Positions 1-12,187 are shown, numbered from the stretch's first letter. The stretch: DNA of 64,000 nt from Aquilaria yunnanensis (GCA_039654915.1 CM077596.1:76447751-76511750); one strand, 5' to 3'. Notes: generated by a model not told the origin, from the sequence alone. A program made the numbers and translations.

Positions 1-3000
1 AAAGGAAAAAGGTGGATCGTGATAAATCATCTGAAAATGGGGATCGACAAGAAGTCTTTGTCAGTACATCACTCAAGGATATCCTGGGTCGACAGTCTGA
101 TTTCCAAAGTCCAACTTTTGGAATAAAAACTCCAATTATCACTCCATCTGCTGGCTCAACACCCATAATTAACTATATGGAAAGAGGCGCTTACAGTCCT
201 GCAACATCAGGGGAAAAAGTTCACACAGGACATATCCCGAGTTCCAAGCACGTCAAGTCTTCGAATCCGGATTCTCCTGCATCAAGTTCAGAAACAGAGT
301 TTCCTGTATCCTTTACTACCTTTAAGGATCCTCACTGACTGGGTATGTTCATGCATGCCGTATTTGATAGTACTTAAATAAATTCAGGGTGATGCAGGGA
401 AATTTCAAGATTATCCGCCTGCGAATTTGACACCCAGAAATGAAAAAAGTGACGCAGAGCAAGAGTTGTATCAATCATCATCTCAAGAGAAGGGCTCTGA
501 GAGCAACGACGAAGCGTCACCTGTCATTAGAGGGTATAACTGTAAGTGTCATTCCGAAATGTTTATCTCCTTCTAACATGCTATTAATGGTTTCAGCATA
601 CTGGGGAGCATAAAATTAGCTTACTCTTGGTACGTTGGTTGTCATTCCTACGGAAAGATTTTTTTCCTGCTATTGAATGAATTTAAGGTGAAAACATGTT
701 TTGTTATTATCATTTACCTGTCAAGAGTCCACTTAGTACAAAGGATACAATGATGTTGAGTCTTTGACACAATCATATGGGAAAAGGTCATTTTTAATCT
801 TACAACTTGTCCCGATTTTCAGTTTGAGTCCTAACATGTTTAGTAAGCCTTAAAATTTTATTGAGGTGTTAACGATTAGTCAGTCTTCAAACTGTTTTCA
901 TACTTTTAATTTCCAAAATTCCAAAAAGCAAAAAAATGTTTAATGTGCGTTTTGGTTAGTGCATATGCCATTACTCTTACCTTTCCTCAGGTTCTGCTTG
1001 CTTTGATGGCTTTCGTGTTTCTTATTCTGATGCTCATATTCAGGTGAGAGGGGAAACATTCTTTCTCCAGCAACAGTCGTCGAGCCAGAATATCCGTCAC
1101 GTGCTACGAAAAGGCCCCGCAGCTGTAGAGGTGCTAGTTCTTTCTACCCTCTCCAACTTGTAAATACATAGCCAATAATTTGTATCCATAGAGCTTTATT
1201 TCCTTCCTCTGATCCCTTAGAGTCCGTTTTTTCAACTTTTTTAGTAATCTGTGTCATTTCCCACCTAAAATGAGCAGAGAATAGAGAAGATGATTGGCCT
1301 CAGGAATCTTTGGAGCAGAACCAAGACGATGACTCGACAAGGTTGATTTCTCAGTCCAACCAAAGTACAGAGGGAAAAAGGATTATGCAACTTCACCTTT
1401 TCCTTATTTGGGCTGAATGCTCATTTACTTCCCAATGCTTCAGGGTGGTCAAACTCTTTATTTTGGCGATAGAAAGAATAAGACGGAAAATGAACTCAGC
1501 AACAAGAAAGAAGTCCACAGAGATTATGATGTCTATTTCAGAGGAGATAAAGTCTCAGCTGCAGAATGCTGAGTCCCAGATTCGAGCTGACATGTATGTA
1601 CTCTAAGTCTTAAGCGTTATTCAGTTTCATTTCATGATATGATTATTTAGTATGGTCATGACTGTATTTTAGATTGAAGCTGGCTAGCCTCTCTAAAACC
1701 AAGAGGAAATCACTTGAGAAAAGGTGCCAAGGTAGCATTTTTGCATCGCTTTTATTTTACTGAACTGTGCAGTGCCTTTCTTCTTCAATAAAGCATAAAC
1801 TTGTGAAAGTGACTCTCATATTGAAAAACTGCGTGTATGACGCAGAATTTGTTTTACCTTTTCCATAATGAAATTTCTGTCAGCTGAAGAAACTTGAATA
1901 TGTTATATGAATTTCCAGATTCTTTAGTTTGCATTTGCAATGTAGTGCTTGTTTTGGTTTAGTTATTCATATATGAGTTGCAAGTCTCTTAGGGTGACAT
2001 CACTTTGAAAACGATTATATTTTCTGCTTTTTTTTGGTTCAGAGCAACAGGAACAAATGAAGTTAATACATGAAAAGTTCAAGGATCAAATTGATCACCA
2101 TCTCCAGGACTGCAGAAGCACAGTCGAGGAGCTGGAAGCTCACCAGACTGACTTAAAGGGGATGGTGAAGAAGCAAAGTATGGCATGTTTACTTCATAAG
2201 ATATATTCCTTATTTTTGGTCCACGCATTATAGCAGCTCTTCTGTAGGGTTCCAATTTTGCCCAAGCAATTAAGGGAGGAACAGTAAATTGCTTGCTATG
2301 CTATTCGCTTGTTCTGAAACTGTGTTGCCAGATCCAGTTACAAACTTGTGACGATTGAGTTGCTAGAAGTTTCCCTTAGCACATGATGGAGTACATGTTT
2401 GTTTACATCAGGCTTCGGAAACCAGGGTGTTGTTTAGGATGTTAATGTAGCTGTGTTCAATACCATGGTGGCTCAAGATGTTGAATTCTCAGTTGATCTC
2501 TTTGAAGTGTTGGACTGTGTCTGAAATCAAGCATGTTACCATCAAGCTTTAACTCTTTTGCTTGATCATTAAGACATTCGGAGTGAAAAACAGTTGACTG
2601 GATAAATAATTCTTGGGCACCTGGGGTCTAATGCCAGGTTACTAAATTTTTAGGTTTGACAAGAGAGACATCCAAAGTGGGGAATGATTTACTTTCTTTT
2701 TGCAGAAGCGGTACATCAGAAGCTTCTTGAGCAAGTGGACGAGATAGTTGAGACACAGCTTAGCAATGCTGAAAAAAGAGTTGCAGCTGTTCGAGAGGCA
2801 AGTTACCTGTTTTTTTTTTTTTAAGGGGGGTGAGGGGTTATAACGGCAGCTTCACTGCACTCATAATCATACGGACCGACACATTATATTCTGCCGCACT
2901 TTTTATACATATGATTAGCATAAAAAGCTTGTTGTTTCATCCGCCGTTTCTTATTACTTAAACATACATGACTCTGAATTCGTAGCAGTCGGGGAGGCAA

Positions 3001-3066
3001 AAACTGATGCAGCTTAAACAGATAATTGTGGGGTACCTGAAAGATGAGCATGGCCTGAATTTGTGA
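1..3066 (+). CDS. ASY3: ASY3, meiotic chromosome-axis coiled-coil protein (3' part; 5' end outside window)
   Basis: ASY3 is an axis protein of meiotic chromosomes that works with the HORMA protein ASY1 in synapsis and crossover formation. Exons read by eye: 1-305 (partial), 388-541, 1044-1130, 1278-1341, 1444-1593, 1673-1731, 2043-2177, 2706-2801 and 2989-3066. Family landmarks in order are SPTFGIKTPI (exon 1), KKSTEIMMSISEEI (1444 exon), LSKTKRK, IHEKFKDQIDHHLQDC with TVEELEAHQTDLKG (2043 exon), HQKLLEQV, and the C-terminal MQLKQII before a TGA at 3064. The similarity is to Arabidopsis ASY3 as remembered, not searched. The 1342-1443 intron has no in-frame stop and is 102 nt, so retention would keep the frame. 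The first donor (GTATCC at 306) is weak. Phases agree at every junction except the last, where the 2801 and 2989 boundaries differ by one base (see findings). The conserved coiled coil is intact up to there. Confidence 0.87.
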
Positions 3067-3464
3067 AGCTCTAACATCATGTATGTTTCCTATCCCCTTC
3101 CACCTTACCGTGTTATAGTTAGAGAAATATGTTTTATGTTTTAACTACCACCGGTTTTGGTTTTTTCCATAAGGCGATAGCTTGTATGCCAGAGAGGGCG
3201 TAAAGCTTTCAGAATTTTCTTTCCTTTTTCTTTTTGACGCTACCGTAGAAAGCATTTACATGATGTAATAGGTTTTCAGTATTTGTCTGTCATTTTATCC
3301 ATCTGCTTTCAAACGTAGTGGTAAACTCGTTTGTAGGATTATGGTAAGTTGGTAACGAGTACTTGTGATTGTAAATTGAGTGGCACTACACCAATACAGC
3401 TTTCTATAAAAAAAAAAAAAATCTTCATATGTATAAGAGTAGAATAATTATTGGAGAGATTAAA
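3067..3464. other. ASY3 3' flank, no gene seen
   Basis: AT-rich sequence after the ASY3 stop, with an A-run near 3408. It probably contains the 3' UTR and polyadenylation region. I see no coding signal. Confidence 0.6.
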
Positions 3465-3799
3465 AGTTAATTTGTTTTAACTTAAGTTCATTTAATCCAA
3501 AATAATTTATTTTTATTTTTACATTTTTTTTGTCTTATTTGAAGGTCAATGATACGTGAGTGTAATAATCTATTTAAAAAATAAATTTTATAATCTTATT
3601 AAAATTTAATGAATTTTTATTTTTTAATTCCTGAAAAAAAAATTTATAGAAATTTAATAATATCATAAAAATTTAATTTTAAGTGGATTATTAAATATAA
3701 ATTATTAACTTTCAAATAAAATTGATTCTGAGTAAAAAAATGTAAAAATAAAAATAAACTATTTTTGGTTAAGTTGACTTATCTTAAAATAAATTGACT
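3465..3799. repeat. Palindromic foldback MITE, copy 1
   Basis: The left end (AGTTAATTTGTTTTAACTTA) and the reverse complement of the right end (AGTCAATTTATTTTAAGATA) match, and the pairing continues inward through a shared TTTATTTTTATTTTTA block. Almost the whole 335 bp can fold on itself. Four related copies occur at 5944, 6343, 33938 and 38789. No reading frame is present. The superfamily is uncertain because no clean target duplication could be fixed. Confidence 0.75.
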
Positions 3800-5026
3800 T
3801 TAAATTTATGTGATTGTTATATTCGGTAAAAAGTTACTTTTATAGAAAGATTTGTAGCCATTTTCATTTACGGACCGCTTGTATTCGATTCCAAAGGTTA
3901 ACCCCCACTGCCGTGAATTCTATAGACTGAGTGGGCAGAGATTTCCCACACCAATGCAACAATTGTGGTTAGTTAGCAATAAATTTAAAAATAAGATAAG
4001 CTTGGGTGATTTGCATTTAATGTGAAAATGAACTTCAATCAGCAAGGAACTAAGGATTGGGACTTTTTAGGACTGGAAGGGTGGTTTGGCGAACGTGTGG
4101 AATTGAAATTTGAAAAGCATATACCGGAAAACAGAGAGAGGAAATGAACACGCAGGGAAGTGGAGGTGGCTACGTCGCTGCGAGGGAGTGGGTGCGTTGC
4201 CAATAATTAGGCTGGAGCCCCGGTGACTGGCAATTTTGGATTTAATTGGCCTCCCTATCCCTCTCAGCTCCTCGTTCCACTGCCCATCCTAGTGCTTGTG
4301 CTTCTGCTGCGTCGCTCGCTTTCTGCTTAATGTCTCTTCTTTTCATTCCTTTTTTTTGTGAAAACTTTTTTCTTCTTTTTCTTTTTATTGGTTTGCTACT
4401 CTAATTTGATTATTTTAAAGCATTAGTTGATGCGACGAAAGATGATCACTGATAAATCAAGTTTAACGATCACTTGATTTATTCACCAAGTTGTTCCACA
4501 TGTTTTAATTCAAAGGATTTCCTTCTCATGCTATAGTATAGGTAACTTGATTACTTTAGTTTCTAAAGGGCTAAAAGTGGAAGACAAGAGCACGTGAAAA
4601 CAAGGGTGTTCACGTGACCGAAACTCTACTCTTCCAATCAGAACCATGGCTCTTATTTTCCAATCAGCACCAAAAAAAGCGAACGAAGATTAAATATAAG
4701 AAAAAAAAAAAGGCAGAATCAATTGGAACCAAAAAAAAAAAAAAGGGGCAAATCAAACGACTAGACAGAAGACAGAGATTAACAGGTAACCAATGACGCG
4801 AACGGAGAGGAAATATGGAACGGAGTTTTGTTGATTCGAGATCTGAAGCTCAAATGACCTCGGAACTCACAAATCTGTTGCCCGCGGCCCCCAAGCAAGA
4901 TGGATCCCAGTGATGGCAGCGCCACCGTGGCGACAGCGGAAGCGTATGGGATTCACTTCTCGTTGATTTCGCAAATAAGCCATCGATTTCGTTCACCACG
5001 CCATTGATCCTTTGGGGAACGTATCC
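3800..5026. other. Intergenic, partly GC-richer; paired G-boxes
   Basis: Contains a GC-richer stretch around 4140-4330 without a convincing reading frame. Two CACGTG G-box hexamers lie 20 bp apart, at 4591-4596 and 4611-4616. A-rich runs follow near 4700-4745. The stretch at 4850-5026 continues the GC-rich island that holds the minus-strand ORF at 5027-5182 and may be its downstream transcript. Confidence 0.5.
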
Positions 5027-5182
5027 TTACCGACCACACTGCCAGCCGACTTGGATCTCTGCCGCCGCAGAGACAAGGATCCCTGCGAAGATGATGACGG
5101 AGACGAGGGATATGAGCAGGCTGTGGAGGGCAGGGATGGGATTGAAGGGGAAAGGCCGAGAGAGAAACCAGGGCTGCGACAT
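5027..5182 (-). CDS. Possible 51-residue single-pass membrane peptide, or first exon of a larger gene
   Basis: The frame starts at ATG 5182 and stops at TAA 5027-5029. It encodes a Pro/Phe-rich N-terminus (RPFPFNPIPALHS) and one clear hydrophobic segment of about 20 residues (roughly 21-42, LLISLVSVIIFAGILVSAAA), then EIQVGWQCGR and the stop. The island is much GC-richer than its surroundings, which fits real coding DNA. The stop lies within GGTAAGG, a good splice-donor context, so the ORF may instead be exon 1 of a spliced gene whose later exons I could not find to the left. I do not recognise the family, and no function is assigned. Confidence 0.35.
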   Translation of the reverse strand: MSQPWFLSRPFPFNPIPALHSLLISLVSVIIFAGILVSAAAEIQVGWQCGR

Positions 5183-5943
5183 GCCGAAATGGGGAAGATG
5201 AATAACGGCAGAAACTGGTAAAATGGGGAAGCGAACGGTGGTGAGAGGAATTTAGGTAAAATTGAGGAGGTTATGACTTAGGTGTATAAATAATATATCT
5301 AAAATTTAAGGTTTAGAATTATTGGTTGAAAAAATTTAAAATTTAAAATTGTTATTTTATATATTTTTTAATATTAATTAATTTTATATCAGTAATTTAT
5401 ATATAATTTAATGTTAAAATTGATAAAAAAATATTCAATTTAATATGAAAATAAGATAATACTTCAATCAGATAAATTTAAGGTAAAGTACTTTCTAGAA
5501 TATGAAAATAAGTTAAAGAGATTTTGGAGAAATTTACCGGTCTTACAACACAAGAGCGTATGATTCAATCTCTATGAGAGCTCGAATTCCTAGCAATTAA
5601 TCTCCACTGCCTTAAGTCATTAGGCCTCCAATTCAACCTTCTGCTTGTAATATGCATTACGCCATTACCGGGTTTTTGCCCTTCTCTCAATTTCTTGAGA
5701 AAAAAAACATTAAAAAAGCCGTTAAACTGTCAAAAAAATTATCTCTATTATATGGACTTGTTGGGAAAAAAATAATGCCCTTTGGAAGCTAATACACGCC
5801 CTACTATAATAAAAAAAACTTTAGAAAAAATTTATTTTGTGATTTTTTTATTCCCATCTTATTAGAGAATTAATAAGAATCAATTTCGTATTCAGAAAAA
5901 TCTACTCTCTGAGCATTAGATTGTTTTTAATTTTAAAAATGAA
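5183..5943. other. Intergenic AT-rich, nothing recognised
   Basis: Upstream side of the small minus-strand ORF, followed by AT-rich DNA with no open frame of note. No repeat family was recognised here. Confidence 0.5.
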
Positions 5944-6289
5944 GAGCTAATTCGTTTTGATTTAAGTTAACTAAATCTAAAATGACTTATTTTTTACTTT
6001 TACATATTTTTCACCTAGAACTAATTTCATTTAAAATTTAATATTATATATGTGTAATAATCCATTCAAAATAAAATTTTATCGTGTTATTAAACTTCTA
6101 TGAATTTTTTAATGACTAAGAAAGAAAAATTTATAAAAAATTAATAGTATCATAAAATTTTTACAATCAACAATTTATTTCACCTAAATAATATTAGTTT
6201 TTAATTGAAATTGATTTCAAGTAAAAATGATATAAACATAAAAAAATATATTTTTACTTAAATTAATTTAAATTAAAATGAATTAGCTC
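5944..6289. repeat. Palindromic foldback MITE, copy 2
   Basis: The ends are GAGCTAATTC and its exact complement GAATTAGCTC, and pairing continues inward (left GTTTTGATTTAAGTTAACTA against the right arm). It is 346 bp, non-coding, and of the same family as the element at 3465-3799. Confidence 0.78.
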
Positions 6290-6342
6290 AAACTCATTAC
6301 AATTTGAAAGAAAAACATTAACATAATACTAATTTATAATGA

Positions 6343-6654
6343 TTCTTACATTTTTTTATTTGTAACTAATTTTAATTAAAATCCAGCATTATGTATGTAC
6401 AATAATTTCTTAAAAATATAATTTTTGAAATCTTATTAAATATTTAAGAATTTTTTTAATTTTAAGCATTAAAAAAATTTATAAAAATGTAGCAATATTA
6501 TAAAAATTTACGTTTAAATAAATTATTATATCTATATAATATTAACTTTCAAATAAAATTAATATTAAATAAAAATATATAAAAATAAAAATAAATCAAT
6601 TAATTTAAGTTAAAATGAGTAAAATAAACCAATTAATTTAAGTTAAAATGAGTT
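6343..6654. repeat. Palindromic foldback MITE, copy 3 (rearranged)
   Basis: The inner arms match the family. The left terminus is missing or replaced. The right end is duplicated: the segment CCAATTAATTTAAGTTAAAA and a near-identical copy occur side by side at about 6596-6654. It lies only about 55 bp from copy 2, so the two may be a local duplication or a tandem insertion. Confidence 0.6.
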
Positions 6655-8163
6655 CGCCTTAAATTTTCCGAACCTGAATCACTCACGTTGCTGACCCACC
6701 AACAGTTCACAATAATTAATAGCCTTTGCACACTGTGAACTAATCCGATACGAAAACAATGACTTATGAAGTTATGGTACGTTAGCGTGAGGTGGAATTT
6801 TCTGCTGGCTCAGGCCCTTGTTGGGTCGAGTATGAGGCACACGTGTTGACGGACTCATGAGACTGGATCCTTGATATGGGCCACCGAACTGGACTTGAAT
6901 GTGAAATCTTCTTGGGCGCCTTCCGGCCCCAATAGAATTTTTTTTTACTTTTTTCTTTTCAGCTCATTTTGAACATCTTTTATTTTAGAACTCGATAAAT
7001 TTGATATATTTTTCAAATTAAATATTTTAAAAGAATAACACTTGTAAAAGAACACCACCAACAAAACCCTACTGATGCACTGCTTTGGGAGTGGAGCTCT
7101 TGGATCTGTTATTCAAGTATTCAATTCCTTTTCTATGCTTGTATATTTGGCTTGATCACAAGAAAAATGTATTTTTTTTTCTATGTTTCCATTTTATCGA
7201 TGTCTTATATCATTCAAGAACTAGCATTTTACTTGTCCCGACGATGCTTGCTTTTACTTCTAGTTTTTCCTCCGATGTACGGGAAAAATTAAAAAACAAA
7301 AAAATAAATAAAGATAATTACAATTTGTCATCTGAATTTGATAATATAACAAATTTATCTGGAATTAAAAAAATTGGACGAATGAAGCCTGTAACTTTCA
7401 AAACACGTGAAAATAATAAAGATTGAATTGAAATAGACGATTCATTTCACCCCAAAAGGGAAAATTGTGTTCTTTATCTTTGTATACTTGCACTAGGATG
7501 ACATTTATGTCACGATTTTGTGATGAGTGTTGTGCTATTAAATCATGTTGATTGAAAGACTTACAAAAGTTTACGATAAACTCTAACAAACACAATCCCT
7601 CTGTATTGTAATACAAGCCTGTGCAATTTAAAAAAAAAAAAAACAAAAACATTGCATACTGCATAGAAAATGACTAAAAATGACTTTGGGCCCAAAATGA
7701 AGGAAACAGCCCAACCTAAGAAATGTTTAGAAAAAAAAAAATTAGTTAACTGTGGGAAAAGTTCTCTGGACTGTTACACTTTACTAGTTTTCAAAATTTA
7801 CCGTGTGCCATTTAATTTTCTGATTTACAGAATTGAAACCTGTAAGTTATTATCTTTTATCTTCATAGCTTTCAAACTTTGTTTTCTAGAGCTTAGCGTA
7901 CATTGTCTACTTCTACGTTTTGGTGATAAGGCAGTAGTTGCCTGGCCAGTGAGTGGAATCAATCAAGCTCTCAGGATACTAAACAAACAAATGAAAACAG
8001 TTGACGCGAGGGGCTTGCCGACAATCACTGTCGCCAAAGATGATGTCGTTGTTTGTTTGTGGCCCTCAACTCAAGTAAGCACCTCTGGCACTGATTTGGA
8101 CTATAAAGTTGAGGCAAACACTTTATCAAATCCTTATTACCGCTAATTACATCGTCTAAAAAA
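6655..8163. other. Intergenic, no gene recognised
   Basis: A moderately GC-rich patch at 6680-6930 includes a G-box (CACGTG, 6840-6845). Open frames at 7085-7426 and 7670-8146 (plus strand) have low-complexity, Phe/Leu/Lys-rich translations typical of AT-rich non-coding DNA. The end of the second, 7920-8145, has more balanced composition and could be a decayed exon, but I see no family. Confidence 0.45.
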
Positions 8164-8189
8164 CTATATATATATATATATATATATAC
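8164..8189. repeat. (TA)n microsatellite
   Basis: Uninterrupted TA dinucleotides, about 13 units. Confidence 0.9.
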
Positions 8190-8769
8190 TGTCTCATTCA
8201 CATCAACTTGATCACTTCTCGAGATTACGGGACAGCAAAATTCTACAAGTTGGGAAAAAAGATTGATTTCGATGGGATTTTCTTGTCTATATTTTCTCTT
8301 TTATAATGGATACAAACGCGTTTCATTGTAATAGAAGTAACCGAGACCAATGAATCTGATAAACACGCTATCAAAACAATTCAAAAAATGAATCGCTCAA
8401 ATTTTAATGTAGCGAATTATTAATATTCTATTGCCGATAAAACTTAAAAAACGAATTATTTTGATTAACTGGTTAAATATCCTTTTTGAGGGATGCTATA
8501 GATTGACACCTCCTTCGACAGACGCTCGGGCACGGCAAACGTGGCTGACAAACGGCCACTCATCCTAAAGTCCAAAGTTTTTTTCTTCTTTCCTTTTTCT
8601 GGTAATCTAAAATCTAAAAAAGCAAAAAACCGGTTGAGGCAAGAATCTCCCAATTTTCAAGGAGTACCTTTTTCCTCTCTTCCACACACGGTTACGAGTG
8701 ACAACCAGAAGTCGTACCATTTTGTGGAAATTTTGAGTGAAGATGGCAAAATTTTGATTTGATCAACTT

Positions 8770-10020
8770 GAAATCAACCTCAAGTTAATTTAATTTGATA
8801 AAAAAAGTTAATGAGTTAAACTTAACCTGAACTTACACCCAGTTGAAATGAAACCCAAGAAAATTCAAATAAAAATTATCGAAACCCTTAATACCCGAAT
8901 TTGAATGATTTGAGTCTGAATTAACCTGAATTCGAAATGACTAAAATCTGATACTAACTTGATATGAAGCTGAAATGATCCAATGATTAAACTTGATTTC
9001 AACATAAACCCAATACCTAACCTTAGTTTTTACCATAAAACCCTAAATCTCAATTCTTAATCATAAACCTTTAATCCTAGCACTAAACCAATAAATCATA
9101 CCCTTAAAACCCTAAACGCTAAACTTTAACATTGAATTCTAACCCTTACCCTAAACCTTATCGTTTCCTCTTTATTGCCATCCACATTTACTAAGTCTTA
9201 TATTTTGGAGCTTTCATATTTAATAATTTTTCATTTTTTGGGAACATCCACATTAGTAAGTCCCATATTTGAGTCTTCTATATTTAGTAAGTCTCATATC
9301 TGATTTTTTTAAAATAAGTAACTTTTATATCTAGTAAGTTTGAATTTTTAATGTTAAAATCACAACATTAATCCCAAAACTTTTAAGTACAGTACAATAA
9401 AATACCTAAAAATTAAAAAAATTTCAGTTTTTTGTCACCCATAATATTTACAAGATTGGTATCAAAATTTTTCAAAATTTTCATTTTCCCCCAAAAGTTT
9501 TAAAATTTTACAATTTAGTGAATATGGACAATAATGAATTGGAGTTACATTTTGTAGAAATTTCGTAGTAAACATTGGAAACTAGAGCAAATACATTGAA
9601 ACATAATTAAGAAAATTTTTATAAATTTTTTTTAATTACACATACTAAAAGAAGGGAAATTAACCTAAATTAAATCATATTAAAAATCAAACTATTTAAT
9701 TTAAATTTTAACAAAATCCAAACAAAAAAATCAATCTAGTCATTTCAGCCTATATATAAGTAAACCGAGTAAACCCTATTGTCAATTAAAATATGGCCCA
9801 AAACTTAAATAACCCGACCTAAAATTGACCCGACTTATTTTGAACCCAAATCTAAAGAAACACAACTCAACTCAACTAGAACATGAAATCTACTTAACCT
9901 TAAATCAAACCCAAATCTAAATAATCTAATCTGAATCCAACCTGGGCCCAAATCTATACTAACTTAATTAAACCAAAATTTAACCGGTCTAACCTAAACC
10001 TAACCCAACTCAGCCTATTG
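8770..10020. repeat. Degenerate AACCY-type low-complexity repeat with telomere-like core
   Basis: At 8770-9000 and 9740-10020 short motifs such as AACCCGA, AACCTGAA, AACCCAA and AACTTGA recur irregularly. Between them, at 9040-9165, AAACCCTAA-like motifs recur (for example TAAAACCCTAAA, ACCCTTACCCTAAACC). The register is too degenerate for a true telomere array. Subterminal repeats of a non-autonomous DNA element are an alternative. The centre, 9180-9740, is AT-rich and unrecognised. Confidence 0.55.
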
Positions 10021-10280
10021 TCATCCATAATTTTGAGTAGTGTCATTCTGTCGAATATATAATCATTATGTGATAACGACCAAAAGTTATAATCAATATG
10101 TCCTGACTCTTTTTTTTTTTGTTTTTGTAATTTCATACTACTCTTACTTATCCATTTTTTTTTATTTTTCAGAAATTCAACCACATTTGTTTCCTATTAA
10201 TTACTGTCAAAACATTTTGAAAAACGAAAATTATAAATCACAAGATCTCATGCAACATATAAATAAAAATGTTTAAAATA

Positions 10281-10738
10281 GAAAATTTACAATTATCCCT
10301 TGAAATATGCCTTAACCTATAGTTTGTCTCCTCTATTTTTAGAAACTTACACTTTGCCTATATATTTTTTACATTGTTTGATAACAATTTCTGAAACTGT
10401 GTTTAAACTATACGATAATAATCTTTTTAATAATTTCTATCTGTCCAATATTTTTTTATAGTTAATAGATATTTTAAATTATTAGTTTTTCCTTTCTGTA
10501 AATATATTTTTCTCCTTATAATTACATATCGATATTTTTTAAAGGTCGGTTCGTTGTGAAAAAAATATCAAAAATCTTAAAATTACTGGAACATTATTAT
10601 TATATATTTTAAGTTAGGATTTCAGAAATTATTGTCGGACATTATAAAACAAACAATGGGTAAATTGTAGGTTTTTTAAAATAAAGAGGCCAAAGTATAG
10701 GTTAGACCAAACTACAAAGGATTTTTTGTAATTTTCCC
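10281..10738. mobile_element. Mutator-like MITE family A, copy 1
   Basis: The left end GAAAATTTACAATTATCCC pairs with the right end GTAATTTTCCC. Internal blocks, including AAAGGTCGGTT and a TTACACTTTGCC-like segment, also occur in the copy at 38269-38727, which has a perfect 11-bp target duplication. The related flanks here (TTTAAAATA and TAAAATATT) suggest a decayed duplication. About 458 bp, non-coding. Confidence 0.7.
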
Positions 10739-12177
10739 GTAAAATATTTAAAAGTGATAAATATCTATAATACAAGAAGTATCATTTTGGCGGGGATGTA
10801 AAAAATTGTCTTCTACAATTGCAGACGTCTAAGCTCTTTGGTTTTTTTTTTTTTTACGAAAATGTAGAGTTTGCATAAATTTTAAAACTTATCTTTTTTT
10901 TAATCTATTTTATTATTTTTTTTTAATAAAACATGTGCTGAGATAAAAAGTGCGGCAAACATTGCGAACTGAGAGGATTTGATGAAAATCATTTTAATAG
11001 CCTTACTCTTAAACTAGTAACTCTTTTGTTTTTCCGAAAGTAATCTTAGTAATTACATTAAGAATCAATAGAAAGAGAATTGAAAAGGCGAAGAAGAAAA
11101 GGTAGACCCCATTTCACCTAGCCAGATAAATTTTTTAACAAGATTTTAGGTCATAAGCCACAGTAGTTCACGGTTCTACGAACACGGATTTTAAAATGAC
11201 ACGAGTCAAACAACAAAGATAATGTGGTAATATCATCCAAAACCACACTAATAGACTCTATTACGTTCGCAATTAATGTGATTCCAACGTACTAAGTTCT
11301 AAATTGATTGAGACCTTTTTATTTTTTTTTACTTAAGGTTGACAAAAAAAAAACAATTAGTTTGACATAAATAAATAGTAATTAGTTTTATAATTATCTT
11401 ATAAGTTTAGTTCAATTGTTTAATACAAATAAGTAATTAGTTTTTATCATCAAGTTAATATTAAGGGGGAAGATATAATGTTATTTTGTTAGTTTTTCCC
11501 AACAGGTTTGACAAGTGCACAGGCTTGACGTTTTATTTCTTATGTAACATTTTTATTTTTTCTGGTTTTGTTTGGTATTATTATTAGTAATTAGTGTAAG
11601 AATTTTTTTTTAAAAAAACTATCGAATGATATTTTTAATTTTAAAATTCACCATTTTCATTTTTACTGTAAAAAATTAAATTTTCAAAACTCTAACACTA
11701 ATTATAGAAATTGTTTCCAAATGAAACTTCTGTTGGGCTTTTTTTTCAGTACTTTTATATTTTCGTTGCTTTATGCTTTATGTATTTTTTTTTTTTTCTT
11801 GAATGATCATCTTTTGGTTTTCTCTGCTGGGAGTAAGCACCAGAATTGGTCCCACTTTCCTGCTAATTTCAATGTGAAATGAACAACTTACAACATGTTT
11901 CTGCAACTGGTGATTATCACTTACCTGTGCACTCACTTTGGTTTTTTATTCTGACGTGGATACATATATTTAGCATCAGTATTTAATGTTGTTGAAAAAA
12001 CTATTTAATGATAATTTAATATTATAGATTAAAAAAATATCATAATAATTAGTAATTTATTCCAACCTCAAACATTAAAGTTAGACACTACTTACTCCCA
12101 AACAAAACTCTAGTGCGTGTCGAAGAGTGCGTGCCAGCATCTGTTCGCAGCACATCTCTTTTGCTCAACCATCGGGT
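10739..12177. other. Intergenic AT-rich; fragment of another repeat at about 11560-11760
   Basis: No gene seen. The segment at about 11560-11750, starting TTGTTTGGTATTA, resembles one at 44770-44945. Both end with a phrase meaning 'not small' in reversed terms of the same left arm, so they look like diverged copies of one short element. Confidence 0.4.
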
Positions 12178-12187
12178 GAAAATTTTT

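Noticed and set aside
7085..8146. Open frames of 113 and 158 codons as genes
   Set aside because: Composition is Phe/Leu/Lys-rich as expected from AT-rich DNA, there is no recognisable domain, and an A-run lies between them.
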